From: Gonapodya sp. JEL0774
Lineage: Eukaryota > Monoblepharomycota > Monoblepharidomycetes > Monoblepharidales > Gonapodyaceae
NCBI GenBank assembly: GCA_027604505.1
Contig: JADIIX010000079.1
Location: 40,847 to 104,846 of the forward strand
Length of the DNA: 64,000 bases
Direction: 5' to 3'
The notes under the pieces are model-generated. The model was not told the DNA's origin. It searched no databases and was given only the letters and a program-made list of their open reading frames with translations. Position numbers and translations under genes: made by a program. Of this stretch, positions 49,800-62,466 are shown piece after piece. Every line of letters starts with the position of its first letter. The first letter of the stretch is position 1.

Positions 49800-51449
49800 T
49801 CAAACTCTGATACCTGCTGCTTTCAACTTCTTAGTTAGTTCCTCTATTCGCTTATCCTTAAGCTGAAGGAGTTGTTCGAGCTTTGTGATCTTCATTTGCA
49901 TGATCTAGCCGAAGAAGCGAGAGTATTTCACTGAAGTCGATGCGCACAGAACAGTCAGCCCCCTTCCGCTCCCTTCCTCACATCAATAGTCTCCTGCATT
50001 TCTTGTGACCCTTGCCCTGCTCCCCCACCCGCTGGACTTCCATTCAGTCGAGATTGAGAATAGCTACCGGCTGTGTACAAGGCCGGTCCGAAGCCAGGTT
50101 GCTGGCCCTGTCCCGGCTGCGCAAGACCCCCCTGCGATCCTCCTATAGATCCTCGACCGGCTACAAGTGAATGGGAGGATGCAGAAGTGTTGGGAGGTTG
50201 AAAGGCCGAGGACGATTGTTGGAGCGATGTGGGGTAAGCCGGGCTGGAAGGATTTTGCATAGAAGAGAAATTTTGTTGAAACTGTTGAGGCTGTTGATAG
50301 GGGCCGGTAGGGCCGGTTGGGTATTGTCCCTGTCCAGCTCCAACGGTGTATGATGGTGAGCCTGGGAGTGGTGGGTGGGGGGAACGGAAACCGGCCTGGG
50401 TCGAATTGAATCCGCCACTGGGGGTAGGGGAGTACAAAGCGCCATCAGCGTAGGCGGAAAGCTGCCGCGTGCGAGTGTGATGGGTGATGTATGCGTCGAT
50501 CTTCTCAGAGATGAATGTAAGCCCGAGGGGAGAATTCGTTGATACGGCCAATCTCATGCCAAAACGCCATTGTGCTTTTTGCCTACCTTCCCTCGTAGTT
50601 CATGGAGGAGAATCTCGACATAGCCTGGTTTGCATGCCACCATGGCGCGAATGAGGTCGTCAGGGACTGTATAGTTTAACTTGCGAAGCACTTTCTCTGA
50701 ACAACGAGAGCATTCAGTCCCAATTATCTCACCACGCTCAGCTTAAGTGTTATATGAGAGTGGCTTACGATTTAGCGTGCTCCAGTTGTACATTTTTTGG
50801 CCTACCGCGTTGGCGGGAGAGTAGTTGTGTAGCTCTACGAGTTTGGGGAGGAAATGGTGGACGACTTCTGCACATGCGACTGAGGACGATTATGCAACCG
50901 CAAGATAGGACGTCATGGTTCCGACTATTGAGACCATGAGCAGTAGCAGTGTGCGCCGTAGGTCAACACTCACCACCGTCGCTGAAGTCCCGGGTGATAT
51001 TGCGTTTGGGTCGTGAGAGCGGGATCTGGGAGGGAGGGACAAGTCCCGTAGTGAGCAGGAGATAGGTATTTATGAAAAGATCCCGAACAATTCTCTTGCG
51101 AGACCAGATGCATGAAGTTTGGACGTTCTGCAGACAGAACCTCTGTCCCATACGCGCCGTGACCCCATTCTCTACGCCACGAACTTCATTTGAATCTTTC
51201 GTTCGTTTCCGATTTCATTGGAGGGCTGCTACATCACTGATAGTTGTACCGCGCTCCAAGCCGTTCTTCGTCTTCCCTCAGACCTTGAAGGGAGCCGGAC
51301 AGAAGTATGCACTCCGCGGACATGTTGAGCACAATACACCACCACGATTCTCTTAGTGATGACAAATTTCGTTGCTGTCCGCGGGCGCTGCCCACCTCGT
51401 CGATCCACGCGTAGAGCGACTGAATCTCCTCCTCGGGCAACTCCTGCAT
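49800..51449 (-). CDS. SPEF1/CLAMP-like, CH-domain microtubule protein of motile cilia
   Basis: SPEF1 binds microtubules along the central pair and basal regions of motile cilia. Exon 1 encodes MQELPEEEIQSLYAWIDEV; the next gives IPLSRPKRNITRDFSDGG, the signature start of the SPEF1 CH-like domain. Then come LVELHNYSPANAV and YNWSTLNRKVLRKLNY (about 50890-50760) and TVPDDLIRAMVACKPGYVEI (50690-50600). A long Gly/Gln/Pro/Ser-rich middle (50557-49985) follows. The last exon has MQMKITKLEQLLQLKDKRI and EELTKKLKAAG, the C-terminal coiled coil, ending at TGA 49800. The low-complexity middle is longer than in animal SPEF1. Its presence argues for a flagellated life stage. It diverges from the beta-COP gene. 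Confidence 0.85.
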
Positions 51450-51796
51450 TCACGTATCCGTGGGGTGCCGAGAGAAGACGATGCGGAGATTGCGAGAGGA
51501 AATGGACGTTGTCGCTTCACGGATCGATCAGGATCGTCCGCGGGTTCGTTTATCTAATGGCAGACGGGGACTGCGGCACTCGGCTGTCCAATATTACCAT
51601 GCACCCAGAACTGCCCCAACCAGCACTTTCGTACTTTGCTAATTTTAATTCCCCTGCATTCACCAATTCAAGCACGCCGTTTCTTTTGTGAACGCAGTGC
51701 ATTCTTTTTCGCCATCCCCGTGGAGCTTCAGCGGGCATCCGTTCTTCATCCTCTGCTCCCCCCTTCCTCACCAAACTCTCCGAAAAACTCGTGTAA
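51450..51796. promoter_or_regulatory. Divergent promoter space, SPEF1 / beta-COP
   Basis: 347 bp separate the two start codons. No specific motif can be assigned; the control function is inferred from gene orientation. Confidence 0.35.
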
Positions 51797-54700
51797 ATGG
51801 CGGACGTATGCTACACCTTGGTTCAACAAGCGGACGACAAGGACCAGGTGGCGCTGCAAGACCTGAAACTGCAGCTGGAACATGGGTGAGTTTGCCTCAG
51901 ACGATCATCTCTCGTTGGCGTTTCCTTTGACCCCAAATCGACCTTTTGCTCGCTGATGGAATAACGGATGCCATGAAATTTTTACTTGGGAATCGACAAA
52001 TCATCGTGGTGTCCTCTTTTTCCTACTGGGGCTCGTGTTCGGCAAATCTGCTTCCTCTTGATCGTCAACCCTTCCTGTATCGTTGTCTGACCCACAACTT
52101 CTCTACTCTCGCGGCACGCCCGCAATCATCGACCTCCGCTGACCGAAATAAGCCGTGATGACGCCAAAATTGAAACCATGAAGAAGATCCTCACCATGAT
52201 GCTGAATGGCGAATCCCTCCCAGGAGTCCTCATGCACATCATGCGCTTCATCACTCCCTCCAAGAACAAGCAGCTCAAAAAGCTCTTGCTCATTTACTGG
52301 GAAATTGTACCCAAAACAGATGCCAACGGGAAGCTTAAGCAGGAGATGATTCTGGTTTGGTGAGTATCCTGTGACATTCGGACAAAGGCTCCATGACTGG
52401 TCACAGTGGAAAACCGTAAATTGTGAAACTTCGACAATGGGACTATAGCTATGTCTCGAGTGAAGCAGAAAATGAGATCCATGGTGTGATCTGTCGCAAA
52501 AAGTGACCTAACTCCACCATCACCATGCCCCCATCACTCTCTCGACACCCTTTCACCACACCCTCATCCGCAGCAACGCCCTCCGAAACGATCTCATTCA
52601 CCCCAATGAATTTGTCCGTGGCATGACCCTCCGATTCCTCTGCAAAGTTAAGGAAGCGGAACTCCTCGAACCCTTGGTGCCGTCTGTGCGGGCGTGTCTC
52701 GAACACAGGTACCCATATGTGAGGCGGAATGCCATATTGGCCATACACGCGATGCACCGAATACACGATTTTTTGATCCCGGATGCGGCTGAGTTGATTG
52801 CGAATTATCTGCCGGGGGTGAGTTGTTATGGTGGACTGGAGAACTCGGATATGGGGGACTGAGAACGCGGGTATAGGAGTGCTCGGCAGGGACTCTCGAG
52901 TTCGCGCCGAAAGCTTGTGGATCCAAATCCTTATTTGATCGAGAACTGCGACACTAGTGGCAATTGCGAGGCGCGGCTTGTGCAAGAGAGGTCGCATCCC
53001 ACACCGAGTTCTCACATGATATTCTCCACTTTACCCACCCAATATCTCCATTCTCCTGCACTGCATTTTTGTCCAACCAGGAATCCGACGCCGGATGCCG
53101 CCGTGCCGGCTTCCTCGCTCTTACCAACACCGACCCTGCCAAAGCCCTACACTGGCTCCAAATGGTGTGGCAACAAATCCCCAACTTTGATGAGAACTTG
53201 CAACTGGCAGTGATTGAATTCGTGCGCAAGGATTGCAGGACACCCGGGGCCGACAAGGTGAGCCGGACGATGGGAGATTGGGTGTGCAGGAGATGTTTTG
53301 GCCAACATGACATGAGCGGTGTATTGGTGGCGCGGTTGCATCGAGTTGTGTCAGGCGAAAGTTGGAGCATGGGTGAATTCTAAGTCGAAACGGACAGTGG
53401 GGCTTACACACCTGGAGACAACTGAGGTACGGTGTTGACGGATGAACGCAGATGGTCCTCATTAGGGAAGCACAAACTGCATCGCAGATGATTCAGTCAC
53501 ACCATGAATCGGAACCTGTCGATGGAGAGTGAATGACACGCACGATTGTTCCCCACTATTGCCAGGCCAAATACATACAAGCCATCCTTAATCTCCTCTC
53601 CGCTCCCTCCGCCGCCGTGAAATACGAAGCCGCCGGCACTCTCGTCACCCTCACCTCTCACGCCTCAGCCGTAAAGGCTGCTGCCTCGGCCTATATCGAC
53701 CTGGCACTCCGGGAAGCTGACAACAACGTAAAGTTGATTGTGATGGACAGAATCGGTGAGCTGCGAAGCAAGTACGACCACGTTTTGGACGATCTCGTAA
53801 TGGATATTTTGAGGGTGTTGGGGAGGTGAGTTGGTGCTGGTATCCAGTGACGTGAATGAACTGGGCCGAGTTCATCAGTGTTGACGGATAAATTACATCT
53901 CATCGGCCCGTGCGGCGTTTTTTAGCCCCGATCTCGAAGTTCGTCGAAAGTGCATTCGAATTGCCATGGAGATGGTGTCAACCCGAAATGTGGACGAGGT
54001 AGTGCAGTTCTTGAAAAAAGAGCTCATCAAAACTCACGATCAAGAATACGAGAAAGTGAGATAGACGTTGGAACTCGGCAGCGGAGTCGTGTTCTGTTCC
54101 GCTCCAACCTCTCGCTTGTTCACAGAACAATGAATACCGGCAGCTTCTCATCCAAGCCATCCACTCTTGTGCCATAAAGTTTCACGAAGTGGCGGCCAAC
54201 GTGGTACACGTCCTCATGGAATTTTTGGCGGACTCCTCCAACACCTCTGCTGTGGACGTTGTGGCCTTTGTGCGCGAAGTGATGGAAAAGTACCCAAACC
54301 TTCGCAAGTCCATCGTGGAAAAGTTACTTTCGACTTTCGCAGATATTAAAGCGGGGAGGGTGTTCAGGGGTGCTCTGTGGATATTGGGAGAGTACACATT
54401 GGATGCAGTGTCCATCGAGGAATCTTTCAAGGTTGTTCGAGGGACTTTGGGAGAGATTCCGTTGCTTGCTACAGAGCAGGTTTGTTTGTTGACAGAAGTT
54501 GGGAAGGCTTGCTTGTGCAACCTAACAGTGGCTCTCCAATCGACATAGCGCGCTTTGGAGGACAGTGGGGACAAGGTGAAAGAAAAAACGCCGACCACTG
54601 ATGACCGGGAGAGACGCTCCACGGCTAGTCCGACGTTGACCTCGCCAGCCACAAGTGCACCTCCCACTCAGGGAAGTTCGGGTCGTCGCGTACTCGCGGA

Positions 54701-56431
54701 CGGAACATACGCGACAGAGAGCGCCTACAGCTCCGTGGCGAAGACGGGAAGGGAAGAAAAAAAAAGCAAGCCACCTTTGCGCAGTGCGTTTGTCGTGTGT
54801 GTTAGTCAGGAGAGGCGCTTGTTTTCTGTGTAACCGAGCTGTTGTACCGTCTCCCGGCAGCCCTCATCCTCAATGGAGATTACTTCCTGGGTTCCGTACT
54901 TGCTACTACCCTCACCAAGATGGTGTTGCGATATCCGGCTTTTGGAGCTGAAAAGGCCAGAGAGAATGCTCTCCGAGCAGAGGTTCGTTGTTCAAGAGTC
55001 CGCCAGTTCGTATGGTTGTGTTCTCAATCATCTACTGTCTACACTCAGGCGATGCTCATCATGACGTCTATTGTCCGCGTTGGTCGTTCAGATGTGCCGT
55101 CGTCGCCCATCGACGAAGATTCGATCGACCGCATTCTTCTTTGCCTAAGGACTCTTTCCCTCCAACGCCCGACAGATGGTGAAATGGGTGGATATTTTCT
55201 CAAGGAGGGTAGAAAGGCATTTGGGATGTTGGTGGAAGCGGATGAGGTGATTGGATGTTTGCAAAAACCAGCATCGATTTGCTAATATCAACGTTTCAAT
55301 TCTGGGAAACTTGCAGAAGAAGCAACTCGAGAAGAAATCTAAAGAGAAAACTGCCCAACACGCCCTGGTCGACCAGGTAATCTCGTTTCGGTTACTGAAA
55401 ACAAAAAAAGGCCTCGTCGGCGGTTCAGACGAGGTATGAATGAAAAAGGGCATTCAAAATTAGCGATCACTTACCATTCTCCATAATTGCCTCGACAAGT
55501 ATGAACTTGACCTGACAAAGGCTACAGGCATCTCTGAAAGAGATGACTATATTTCTCGACTCAGCCGGGTGGTCCAGCTAACCGGATTCTCTGATCCAGT
55601 TTATGCCGAAGCGTACGTAAATGTACATCAATATGATATCCTCCTTGGTAAGATTGTCCTCGAGAGCTGGTTTTAAAAGTTTTCACTCCAAACTTTTGTG
55701 CGCCAATGTGATCATCAACAGACATTCTTATTGTCAATCAAACCTCCGAGACCTTGCAGAATCTCACCCTTGAGTTCTCCACACTTGGTGATTTAAAGCT
55801 GGTTGAGCGACCAGCACCATACACTGTTTCTCCACGTGGATTCCACTCGATCAAAGCGAACATCAAAGTTTCTTCGACAGAAACTGGGGTCATTTTTGGC
55901 AACATCGTATACGACGGCCCCGGCGCTCTCGACACGACCTGTGTGATATTGAACGATATTCACATTGATATCATGGACTATATCAATCCTGCTCAGTGCT
56001 CCGAGATGCAGTTCCGGTCGATGTGGACTGAGTTTGAATGGGAAAACAAAGTCAACGTGAACACAAACATTACCGATCTCAAGGAGTATCTCGCGCACAT
56101 CATGCGGTCCACGAATATGGCTTGCCTGACTCCGGACCACGCGTTGAGTGGTGAATGCGGATTTCTTGCAGCAAACTTGTACGCCAAGAGCATTTTTGGT
56201 AAGTGCAGGGAACGAACAATGCTTCACTCGCCCGAGTTAAGCAATATCTGTTCACATCTCATTTTGACAGGAGAAGATGCTTTGGCTAATATTTGCCTGG
56301 AGAAAAACGGTGACCATATCACAGGTCACATTCGAATCCGCTCAAAGACACAGGGTATGGCATTATCGTTGGGAGACAAAATTACTCTTAGTCAGAAAAC
56401 ACCTCAGAAGGAGGGTGTGTTGACAGTTTGA
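51797..56431 (+). CDS. Coatomer subunit beta (beta-COP)
   Basis: Component of the COPI coat for Golgi-to-ER and intra-Golgi vesicles. It begins [17 protein letters not shown], then [20 protein letters not shown] and [20 protein letters not shown]. The adaptin-like solenoid continues with [88 protein letters not shown] and [15 protein letters not shown] disordered Ser/Thr/Pro segment lies near 54560-54780. The C-terminal beta-coat and appendage part has [55 protein letters not shown] and [14 protein letters not shown]. Ten or more introns. Full length by comparison with the family; the stop is at 56431, 104 bp before the INSIG start. Confidence 0.92.
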
Positions 56432-56535
56432 AGAATATATATTGTCGCACCCAATCAGACGATCGATCTCATGAGCTGCCACGCCGTACATATACCGACT
56501 ACCATTTTGCCATGTGATTTCGACCTGCCCCTGCC

Positions 56536-57497
56536 ATGGTGGAACGGGCAACGCCGATACAACTTGCATTAGGGCACTATCCACCGCGACTTGTAATTCT
56601 CTTCCTTTCCGGAGCTGTCTTCGCGGTGGTGATCTCGTATCTCCAACAGCAGCATCGCATCCTCCGTTACTCCGGCGATGGACTAGGATTTCCCTTTGTT
56701 GCCGAACCCGGGTGGCTTGCGCCTTTTTGTGGTTTCGCTGCTATGGTAGTTGGTACAGCGTATCCGTGGTTGGACTTGATGGCGAACAAGTGGAACGATG
56801 TCGGAGTGGCGATTGCGGGAGACGACCGAACACTCACGGGACATCCCTTATCACAACGACTAGATCGTGAAAAAAGAGCGAAAGAAGAGTTTTTTCGTTC
56901 GCGTTCAGGCGTCGCGATTGGCATGCACAAAGACTCCCCATTTTTGTCGGGAACTCCCAGTGGTGTCATGCGCATAGTGCAAACTCTTCGACTTCGCTCT
57001 AGTCGCTCCATTCATGAAAATACAGGTGACTGGGGTACTGTGATGCGCTGCTGTGGTGGTGTTATAGGTCTGAACTATGCTGCTACAGTGAGTGTAGCGA
57101 TGATTGATGTTGAACGCAGGTTTACCCTATCACATCCTCCCAAAAGAAACTACCCTGGACATCACCCACTCAGCTTTCTCTTTTATTGGCCCTTCTCGCG
57201 GTCGCCATGTGGTTTCTATTTGACCGGACCATTCAGGGATTCGTTTTGTCGGCGTCTGTCAGCACACTCGGAACTATTGTCGCTTTTGGACTCGCTTCGT
57301 ATGGTTTGGTGAGGTACATGTCAGGATAATGATTCGTGAAGAATATCACATCCCCACTGAGTTCATTGTTCAGCTTCACTCAAGCAGACTTCCTCACGAT
57401 TCGCTCCACCATACCATCCATATTCTTTTCGTCGTGTATTTGCTTTGGCTCTATTGGGAGAAATCTTTCGATAGTACCCCGGGATTGGAGGGCTTAA
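56536..57497 (+). CDS. INSIG family protein, sterol-sensing ER membrane regulator
   Basis: INSIG proteins hold SCAP/SREBP in the ER and help degrade HMG-CoA reductase when sterols are high. Exons 56536-57087, 57147-57298 and 57374-57497 encode 275 aa. Visible blocks: LVILFLSGAVFAVVISYLQ (first span), PGWLAPFCGFAAMVVGTAYP (second), WGTVMRCCGGVIGLNYAA, KLPWTSPTQLSLLLALLAVA, MWFLFDRTIQGFVLS, then FTQADFLTIRSTIPSILFSS and GSIGRNL, matching the last span and tail of animal INSIGs. A charged insert of about 85 residues (DRTLTGHPLSQRLDREKRAK and on) separates spans two and three, longer than in animals. Reading through the second donor gives an in-frame stop at 57330; splicing gives the better family match. 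Confidence 0.85.
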
Positions 57498-57587
57498 AAT
57501 TTTGTTCACCACTGTAGTATTATGTACAAAATGGATTGATTCTTCTACAAATGAATTGCAAACAACCTCATGCATGAAAGAGGAGAA

Positions 57588-60500
57588 CTAGCATCGTTCG
57601 AAACACTTGTACAAATCTGGAAGGTTCGCTATCTCCAGGATTTCCCCTCCTTTCGCCCAATCTTTCGGTGCGACTAGACAAGTCCGGAGTGCAGGGAACA
57701 GAACATGTTCAACAGTTCGAAAGTATGCTCGCTCCACGTTTACGGTGTTGCTTTCTCCGTTGTCTTCATCCGCTTCCACCCCGACACAATGATACAACTC
57801 TGGCGGTTCTAGTGCATACAAGTTGGCAAGCTCCTCCGCTATTGTTTGAAAGCACTCTTTCTCCGTATCCCAGTGAACTTCTGTGCCCAGTCGGAGAAAA
57901 AATGTGGGTAATTTTTCCATCACAGGAGTGAAACCCTTGAGGACAAGGGGAAGAGATTGCAAATTGCCTTCCATGTCAATGTGTAGTGAGAAGTACTCTT
58001 CCAGCATGTCTCGGCGATCAACAAGAAGGTCGACGATCTCCTAAGCACAAGAAATTGGGAGTTGGAGGCGATACTAGACTCACCCCAAGCGAGCGAGCTG
58101 GGTGACCATGTAACATGCGCACTCACTGTCGCGATTTCAGTCTTGGATTTTACTTGAGGATTCCAACCGCCCTTTTCTCGTTCTTCTTCCTCAAGTGCCA
58201 ACTCTATAAGGTGTTGTATTGATGTTTGTGGAAGGTACACGTGGCCTTAAGAAATAAGCTCCGTGACGGACTGCGGGAACACAAGTTAACACAAACGAAG
58301 CTCACCAAGGTTTGAAAACATTCGCAGGAAAAGTTGATAAAAAAATTCTCGACTACAAAATCGAGTGAACGTGAGTAATCAGCAAATAAAAATGCAGTTG
58401 AAATGCTTACGAACCTAATCTCTACATAGTTTACCATGAACAGTCGTACCTGATGTTGTATGAGGGCCAGTTGCTGATCCACGCAACCAACGAATGTACA
58501 ATCTCGAAAAACCTCCGTGATGCCTTCAACGGAAAGAGTGACTATTTGAACAGAAGGACAATACATCTTCGTCAGCCTCACCCTTATGTTCTTTTGATTC
58601 AACTTCCTCGCGGAGTTCCAAGATACTGCTCAAACGAACGTCAATCCACTTGCGGTTTGGAGTGATGTTTGTCCTGAATGAATTGCATTCCGACTTAGAA
58701 CATCAGGATTGGAAGCACTTTTCATTGCTCACGTCGCTTCCACATCCATCAGATCAACCGTTGCATCGATCGATTGGATGAGATCCGAATCGCCACTTTT
58801 TCCGCATGGGGTTCCCAATTTCTGAGTGTCACCTCTGGGACGACTTGCTACATGAACGAATGAATCTAACGTCCGGACTCTAGAATCTGTTCGAACAAGC
58901 TTGTGCTCCGGAACTTTGAATGTCTGCGATTTCTGCGAAGGAATCGATCCTGATGCCTGTGATAACCTGGATTTGTCGTCGGCTGGTCGTAAGTTGAGCA
59001 GAGACTGCTTCGTTGCTCTCTGAAAGCTACTTGTCGCGATTTCACTATCCAGAAGTTTCCGCTCTGCGTCCGCCCCACCTGTCGGAATTCCTTCTCCACT
59101 GAAAGCGTCCTCAACAATCACACGAGCGACTCTGCCCACAGTTACCGTCTGCGTGGCGAATGTGCGACTTTGCATGGTTCTCGCCAGTGTGTTTGCGATC
59201 TGGTCGCATACTGAGACAATAACAGCATCCTCATTCAGAAAGTGTACTTCTCGTTTCGTGGGGTGAACGTTTACATCAACGTTCGAGGCTTTTATGGAGA
59301 GGGCGAGATAAACAAAAGGGTGGGTGTTCTTGGGAAGGTGAAGCGAAAAAAGTGATTCGATCGCCTTTTTCATGTTGGAGTGATCAACAAGACGATCTAT
59401 CACAAGCTCGTTTGAGCTTGAGTGGGAACAACACGAATGTCCGAGGACGATCGATTCTTTCGAAGCAAACTCACTGTTAATAAAGAGTATGAAATTTAAT
59501 TTGCGCATGTTGTAGTTGGGATTTGTGACAAAACCACTGCATGAAAATTCATTGGCTTTGTCTTCAAACTGCACTCCAAGCAACTCTTTCGCAACGTTGG
59601 TTCCATAAATCAGCTGAATGCCGTTGGTGATGCTTGAGGCTGTGGGGGTATGCACATCCGCGCGAGATGCTCCGACCTATCGAGAGAATTGGTCAACTGC
59701 AGACCGAAATCGGATGACTGGAAACTCGCTAACTCGGAACCCACCTTCTTGCAAGAGAAACCCACGGACGCATTATGAAGTGCGTATTTTTCGATGACGT
59801 CCACAATCCTATTGTACTCTTCGGTTGTATTGCGAAAGGCCCGCAGACGAATGGGCGTGTTGTAGAACATATCTTCAACCTAATTGGTAACCAGGCAGTT
59901 GTGAGAAGGCAGATGGCTTGATTGAGCGTTATGCGGAGACATCTACAGTTATTTGTGTTCCATTGTTACCTGCACATGGTTTCGGATCCGGGCTGCTTCC
60001 AGCCTTGACTGGAGTGAGACACCCATCACTGTACACGGCACTGATGCAGAGAGCGGAGATTTGTAGTCAGATGAGAAATCTTCACCAAAAAATATGGGAC
60101 AAAACCGCTATCTGACTCTTTAAAGGCATTCTTAGGCGAATCAAATTCACCTCCCTACTGAATCCATACGAGTTCCAGACAGGAGAGCGAAAGCACATTC
60201 CAAGCATGAATGTCCTTTGAATTTCTCCGATTATTCGTCATCCTGCAAGTCGTCTCAACCCACCGCCAGGCACAAGGAGAATCTCTTGTTTTGGTTGTAA
60301 TTGTGATCCGAGCGATATGCGAAATTGAAGCAAGAGCTTCCCCCCGGAATCCATATGTGTGGATATCCCGAAGGTCTTCATACTTTCGAAGCTTTGACGT
60401 CGTGAATCTCTCACAAACCAGTGGCAGGTCATCCTTTTGGATCCCATGGCCATTGTCTTGTATTTGGAGGAGTTTGAGTCCACCATCTTTACACACCACT

Positions 60501-60690
60501 TGAATTGACGTGGCACCAGCATCCAAAGAGTTCTCTATCATCTCCTTGAGTGCGTTGGATGGCCTTTGAATGACCTTGAACAATGTCGTGAACTCATGCA
60601 AACCGAAGGCATCTCTGAAGTGCAGCCACCCACTTCTCCCGCAGCGATCCGATTGATAACCGACTCATCCAGGCGTTGTATTCTCGCCAT
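57588..60690 (-). CDS. MLH1: MLH1, MutL-type mismatch repair ATPase
   Basis: Acts with MutS homologues to direct excision of replication errors. The start [19 protein letters not shown] at 60690 is followed by an intron and [20 protein letters not shown] (catalytic Glu). [20 protein letters not shown] and [15 protein letters not shown] complete the GHKL ATPase site. Next come [29 protein letters not shown]-like and [15 protein letters not shown] of the transducer domain. A variable linker (59100-58730) precedes the C-terminal domain: [18 protein letters not shown] and [14 protein letters not shown]. The protein ends [11 protein letters not shown], the conserved MLH1 terminus that contributes to the partner's endonuclease site. 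At least seven introns; small exons around 58240-58600 are approximate. Confidence 0.9.
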
Positions 60691-60864
60691 GCGAGTCAGT
60701 GGACGATGGACTCCAGATCAATTGTGAGATGCTCTACTCCCCAGCGACCACTCTGCACCGAGAAATTTTAGTGAAATACACTCTCAAACTTTCGTCTGGA
60801 GCAAAACAAGTGTCGTTTTAGCGCTGGAAAATAGCCCAGGAGTGATTGCAGAGAGGAGACTTTT

Positions 60865-61646
60865 GTGGCCTGTTTTGTTTACTCCCAACTAAACCAGGCG
60901 AGCGCTGACACCGACATTTTGGGACCCGCTCCAATTGGAACAACAACAACAGGCAGTTTTCGTTACCTTTTCATAATTGTTGACGAAGAATCTGGCGCTG
61001 GTTTTGTCGACCTAATGAAAACGGAAGACGAAGCTTCTCAGAAACTCCAAAGCAGATTGATCTCAGGCGATCTTCAATATGCCTGGAAAACAAAAGCCGT
61101 GAGGAGCGACAATGCCAAGGAAACTCTCCTGAATAATGAAATGAAGAGATGACTTGCGGAGCGCGGAATCGAACCCAAGACCTCCCCGTCTCATACATCA
61201 TCGAACAATGGTCGCGCTGAGCGTCGTATCAGAACGATAATGAAAAGAGTCAGAAGCACCTTGATCATGGCTCAGTTGCCTGTTAGCCTTTGAGGCTACC
61301 TTGCCCGAGCTATTTGCTATTTGCATAACGGTTCCCCGTCTGCAGCACGAGGGGAAAATGCCAATTGAATTTAACAAAACGAAAAGCGAAATGATCGCAT
61401 TTCTGAATAAAAGGATGCAGAGCAATTGCCTTGGTCAAAGATGATTCTCGCAACAAATTGCAACCCAAGTGTGATATCAGTCCGATACATGGTTGGATAC
61501 GACACTGACTCGACAATTTACGTTTTTTACAACCCGAAATTGCACAAGACTGTATGCTTTCTTGAAGAAGCGTTTATTCGAAGCTTTTACCTATCTCCCT
61601 CTGGTGATGTGTTACAGGATGTCAAAAAATTGGGTGTTGTTGTATG
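60865..61646 (+). mobile_element. Decayed Ty1/copia integrase fragment
   Basis: Reading plus-strand frames in order: TDILGPAPIGTTTTGSFRYL, FIIVDEESGAGFVDLMKTED and VRSDNAKE carry the first two acidic residues of the copia integrase core. After a stop the same frame continues ERGIEPKTSP, SNNGRAERR (third acidic residue) and IRTIMKRVRSTLIMAQLP. A further frame change gives VGYDTDSTIYVFYNPKLHKT. At least two stops and one frameshift show it is dead. No reverse transcriptase, gag or LTR is seen with it. Confidence 0.8.
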
Positions 61647-61890
61647 ACCACTGAGTCAATATGCAGGACGTGGTATTGTGTAGATATATTTTGTATGAGG
61701 CGCTCACATTGCATCCAGTCGCGGAGCACCTGAAAATCAAAACGCCCCAAAACACCAAAATGTCAAAGAGGGTCAATGGTTCTTAGGGGTTTCTGATTAG
61801 TCTCCTCAAGTTCTCTGGAAAGTATGTAGTTGGATGAACAACAGCATATGGATGGATGGTGTAGCGGGTTTCACTCTTGTCTGGGGATGG

Positions 61891-62191
61891 TGTTGTGAGA
61901 CGACGGCTAAAAGCGGGAGTTTAGCCGGAGTCACGTGACCCCACGAGTACGACAACAGTCGTCCCTGTTCACCTCCACGCGTCACCCCTGGTCGTGGCAC
62001 CCATTCCTTGGATAGACATGATATCTATTAGTATCTAGATGCGTATAGAGTAGTTTTTAGATTTTTCTAGTGATCTTAGTTGTGCCGGCGGCTCAGCTGT
62101 GACCGCTCGGTGACACATTGTAGGAGGGTTCAGACATACATACATTGAGTTTCGGGACAGAAACCCACCGGTTCCGCCGCGAACCACAACA
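61891..62191 (+). repeat. 5' long terminal repeat, 301 bp
   Basis: Starts TGTTGTG and ends CACAACA, a perfect 7-bp inverted terminal pair with canonical TG...CA. It is followed after TT by a primer-binding-site-like sequence. The 3' LTR lies outside the window, so LTR identity and target-site duplication cannot be checked; the five bases before it are GATGG. Confidence 0.75.
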
Positions 62192-62193
62192 TT

Positions 62194-62212
62194 TGGTGCC
62201 CCGCCTACTGGG
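62194..62212 (+). promoter_or_regulatory. Candidate tRNA primer-binding site
   Basis: TGGTGCCCCGCCTACTGGG begins two bases after the LTR. TGG is the complement of a tRNA CCA end. Which tRNA would match is not known to me. Confidence 0.65.
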
Positions 62213-62466
62213 TCGATCCGTCCTCCTCGCGTCTGCGTCCTCCTGGTGCCATCCTGTCCCGGTCCCTCGATTTTTCTCTTCCGCTCGCAAAACCCAAACC
62301 CGAGCGCTCCACCCACATCCGGCCGTAGTATCAGCGGTCACCTGGCAACGGAAGAGTGCACTGGAAACCAATCCAGCTAAACCCTGGTAACCAAACCGGT
62401 GGTCCACTCCTCCCACTGATATACTGGGCCAACCCCAGTCCTCAACTCTCTTCTCCTCACGCGTAT

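Noticed and set aside
61140-61185. tRNA-like B-box (GGTTCGATTCC-type, minus strand)
   Set aside because: The T-arm would not pair and no A-box or acceptor stem is found. The bases encode the conserved ERGIEPKTSP stretch of the copia integrase.
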